Assembly (NCBI RefSeq): GCF_000006565.2
Contig: NC_031474.1
Span: 1,833,662 to 1,897,661 of the forward strand
Origin: Toxoplasma gondii ME49
Taxonomy: Eukaryota; Apicomplexa; Conoidasida; Eucoccidiorida; Sarcocystidae
Direction: 5' to 3'
Length of the DNA stretch: 64,000 nt
The position numbers were made by a program, and so were the translations under genes. Of this stretch, positions 61,365 to 64,000 are shown piece by piece (positions within the stretch are counted from its first letter, which is position 1; each line of letters starts with the position of its first letter). The notes beneath the pieces were generated by a model. That model had not been told where the DNA came from. It did not search any database and saw only the letters and a program-made list of their open reading frames with translations.

Positions 61365-64000
61365 GGGGAGAACGAGCTCAATGTGTAAAGGCAGAGCGGT
61401 CTTTATGCACGTTTCGTCGGTGTTTGTGTCGGGCTTTGTGTTTTTATTTTCAGAGACAGATATGGAAGGCGAGTACATTTTGCGAATCTCCTTTTCGCTC
61501 CATTCCACGTCTCTGGCGCCTTGCCCGACTGCGCAGTTCCATCTCGTTCTTGTCCCGAAGTCCTCGGTGCCTCAGTGCCCCTGGGGTACGTGCAGCGTCA
61601 AGTTTTAATCGAGTTTCCAACTGTTTACTCGAAACACCCAGTGGAACGAATTTCGCAGACTCCTCCGAAAGGCGGAGATCCTTCACAGATATATGCATAT
61701 GTATATATAAATATTTACGTTCCTGCGTCTGTGTGTGTGGTACTCCACCTATACTGGTGTGCTGCGTAGCGGTTGAAGTTGATGAGGGTGCACTGAGAGT
61801 GGCCGATTCATATATACCTGTCTATTTATGAACGTGTGAAGTTCAGGATGTGGATGTCGCAACGAGTAGGTAGACATGTTCAGGGAGATGGATGTGTGCC
61901 GGTCTCTTCCTGTTTTCTTGAGGCGTCGCATGCTTGGTCGGGGATTCTGGAGGGTCCGTCTGAATTCACAGTCAGACGTCTGTCTTTCGAAGGGGTGTCT
62001 TGCTTTTTCGTTCAGCTCGAGAGAATGGTCTCTCACGCGAGACACTGAAGACTCGAGCTGAAGAACATCTTCGCACCACTCTGGATTCTCGGATCTTCAT
62101 TCCAAAGTAAGCGAGCCTTGTTCAAGTACGCAGTTCTCGGTCTCCTTTGAGGTCTTCTTCTGTGGCGTTTCTTTCTCTGTTTTCTTTCTTCCTTGCCTCT
62201 CCTCTGCTCCTGTATCCCTGCTCTCAGCTGCAGCCGCTCCGTCAGTGTCCGTGGATTCTCTTCGTTTTGTGGGTGCGTCTCTTTCTTCGCGAGGCTCCTG
62301 AGGCGACGCCGTCTCATGCAGTCTCTGTGGTGGGTGCTTTCTTCAAGATATGTTGCGTGCCACTGGTTCATCTTCGCGCATTTTTCCGCGTATGTTCGAG
62401 CCTTTTCTCTTCTTCGTCTGCCGTTCTTCGGACTCACCCTCGAGGCCTCTCGTGGCGGAGCTAGAGAGATATCGGGCAGTGTGCAAGGAATGAGAACCGC
62501 GCAGATGCCAGGATGCAGAAAACGAGCAGTGCGTTAATCAAGCGAAACTCGCGTGGAGGAGTCGATCTCTGAAAAAACAGCCTCATCTGGATAGACAGGT
62601 ATTGACAGATACACCGTTGTTGTTTTTCTAACCAACATAACTTGCTTTGACTTTTCAAGCATAGTTTTTTTACACATATATTTTTTGTCTTTTTGTTAGA
62701 CGAATTGCGCCACATCATTTGGAAGTTGCCGCGCCGAGAGACTTCTGGCTGTCGCCTTCTGTCCATCCGGAATTCGCCTTTTCCTCTGACTCTCCGGCGA
62801 CGAGGTGAGGCTCTCAAAAGCTCGAACGTTCCAAAGCGGTCGGTTCTTAGAGTGAACAGAAAAGTACCAGTCGCAGGTCGTACGGCTTCTCCGTTCTCGG
62901 CCAGTCCTTGCGCCTTTCTCTCGAGAGCTGCTTATGCCTGTGTCTCCCTGGCTGCCCGTTCGTTGACATCGGAACGCATATCTGCCACCGCCGACGCTCT
63001 TTCGACGAACATCTCCATCGTCTTCCTTCCACGACCCACCTGTCGCCTTCGACCTCGCTCAGTGCGACCTCGCTCAGTGCATCTCTTTCCTTCTCTCTTC
63101 GCATATGGACATTTTCCGCTTCGTCGATTAGCTGGGTACCTCTCTGTTTTCCTTTCTGTTTCTGCCTTTCTGTCTTGAGTCCTCGGTGCTTTTCGTCCAC
63201 TGTGCGTTTTTCGTTCCGAAGCCACACGCCTGAGTACGCAAAGCGAAAGGTGCAGACCCACAAGAATGTCGAAGTAGGCAGAGTCGCGGAGACAGAAACG
63301 TATAGACAAGGATGCCCTTCTCTCATATTCGTGTTTTTTTGTTTTCCCCCATTTCCCCCCGTTTTTTTCTTTGTTTGTTTCGTTCCTTTAGCATTCGCGT
63401 GGAGCTCACTCTGCATCCGCCGTGGGTGCCGGCGCAGCTGCTGCTGTTCAAGCGAGACAGCTTGGGCCTGCGTCGAAAGCCGGAGGCGGTTTCGATCTTG
63501 ACTGAAAACCGTCTGCTTCTTCTTGCCACAGATGCAGGAGCTGGAGACTTTGTCCTCAAACTGAAAATCTACGACGAAGTCGACCTGCCCAGCGAGCGCC
63601 TCTGTGCACATGCAACTATCCACGCAGAGGTAGGGAGAGGTCCTCCGAAAAAAGACAGCGGCGCGCGGAGAGCCATCCAGCGAAAACACGAGAAACGGAT
63701 GAGGAGAAAGGAAGAAAACAGAGTTACTTGAATGCAAAAAGAACGGAGAAAATGCGAGAAGAAAACAGACAAGCAACAAGGCCGTCGTGTTGTCGTTGTC
63801 GAAGCGTGACGCTCGCGCGGAAAAAAGAAAAAAACCTGGAAATTCGTGAAAACAGTGTGCTCCTCCTATGGACAGGCATACACGTTTGCATATTTATATT
63901 TATATGTGTTTATATTGATTTGTGGTGGTTCGTGTATGAATGTGTGGCATGTATTTGTGTATTTGCTTGTCAGAGAGGGGACGCATTCGTGTATTGTGCC
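53731..64000 (+). CDS. Large beta-rich protein with N-terminal hydrophobic anchor, partial
   Basis: Sixteen exons fit in phase: 53731-54612, 55081-55198, 55631-55885, 56448-56588, 57092-57410, 57698-57956, 58227-58344, 58436-58734, 59156-59281, 59595-59693, 60274-60386, 60792-60997, 61454-61585, 62016-62106, 62700-62804 and 63392-63629. That is ~1,167 residues, ending on an open GT donor, so it continues off the window. The ATG (cacaATGG) has an ideal context. A hydrophobic helix lies near residues 77-93 (PCLLCACFFLSTFF). The rest alternates beta-strand-like blocks: YNGEITLGDVFGLP, PFVFVFRGIPSWTPYSLP, FLYKVWILAGEPMFLEDHA, VPPGTYHLVLFAEYPLGGLP, VYLHLAVLSDF, GAYTVEIVALAP, EGEYILRISFSLHST, GAGDFVLKLKIYDEV. 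Recurring strands ending in a PGTYHLVL-type turn suggest serial beta-sandwich (C2-like or PPC-like) domains; this is inference. No cysteine-protease active site is visible, so calpain is not supported. Exons 12-13 are the least certain junction. The function is unknown. Confidence 0.7.
56006..56051. repeat. (TA)n microsatellite, intron 3 of the right-hand gene
   Basis: Two TA runs separated by a short GTAC interruption, inside the intron between exons 55631-55885 and 56448-56588. Confidence 0.9.
58020..58116. repeat. (ATAC)n followed by (TA)n
   Basis: About ten ATAC units (58020-58062) pass directly into TA runs up to 58116. The whole tract lies in the intron between exons 57698-57956 and 58227-58344. 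Confidence 0.9.
58857..58960. repeat. Compound (TA)n microsatellite
   Basis: About 100 bp of TA repeats with TTCATA interruptions, in the intron between exons 58436-58734 and 59156-59281. Smaller TA runs lie in later introns at about 59937-59966 and 61323-61362. Confidence 0.9.
59488..59502. repeat. Degenerate palindrome copy in an intron
   Basis: AGGCGTATGCACACC matches the GGTGTAnnTACACC pattern with two changes. It lies in the intron between exons 59156-59281 and 59595-59693. Confidence 0.55.

Noticed and set aside
53731..63629. Calpain or androglobin identity for the right-hand gene
   Set aside because: The beta-rich blocks recall calpain C2-like domains, but no QGxxGDCW-type cysteine site, catalytic His/Asn motif or globin segment was found in the window.
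62847..63779. 310-codon minus-strand frame
   Set aside because: It is antisense to two phase-consistent exons of the right-hand gene and has no recognisable content.
1..64000. tRNA, rRNA, CRISPR, insertion sequences or attachment sites
   Set aside because: No cloverleaf with a proper TψC arm, no rRNA-like block, no regularly spaced repeats and no transposase motifs were found by eye. A covariance-model scan could still reveal small RNAs.

Overview
The window looks like nuclear DNA of a cyst-forming coccidian, most likely Toxoplasma gondii or a close relative. The basis is GC-rich coding DNA in many short exons, long low-complexity protein segments, (TA)n microsatellites in introns and gene gaps, frequent TGCATGC-type motifs, and a dispersed GGTGTAnnTACACC palindrome. 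No bacterial operon, CRISPR array, phage or transposon was seen. All gene models below were built by eye from open frames, GT/AG boundaries and reading-phase agreement between exons; none is supported by transcripts.

Layout, left to right. Positions 1-10321 (minus) carry most of a giant low-complexity and coiled-coil protein that runs off the left edge. A divergent gap precedes a compact four-exon mitochondrial pyruvate carrier 2 gene (12327-14295, plus). Next is an eight-exon subtilisin-like serine protease with a very long acidic N-terminal region (16806-23874, plus). It converges on a four-exon MnmE/TrmE tRNA-modification GTPase with a signal-plus-transit-like leader (26688-32590, minus), one intron of which is GC-AG.

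The middle (about 32.6-50.4 kb) looks visibly less GC-rich and has few long open frames. It holds a four-exon secretory or membrane protein of unknown function (35733-40226, minus), a seven-exon divergent cyclophilin with the architecture of the ciliary protein PPIL6 (43717-47243, plus), a small four-exon unknown gene converging on it (47725-48962, minus), and a single-exon, single-pass membrane protein (49517-50380, plus).

The right end (53731 to the edge, plus) holds 16 phase-consistent exons of a large protein with an N-terminal hydrophobic anchor and beta-rich segments; it continues past the window.

The genes are not one pathway. Links that can be inferred are organelle metabolism (MPC2 in mitochondria, MnmE probably in apicoplast or mitochondrion) and possibly the flagellated male gamete (the PPIL6-like gene). 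The most unusual features are the palindrome repeatedly embedded in coding exons in more than one reading frame, the GC-AG intron, the cyclophilin with an altered active site, and several lineage-specific genes without recognisable domains.
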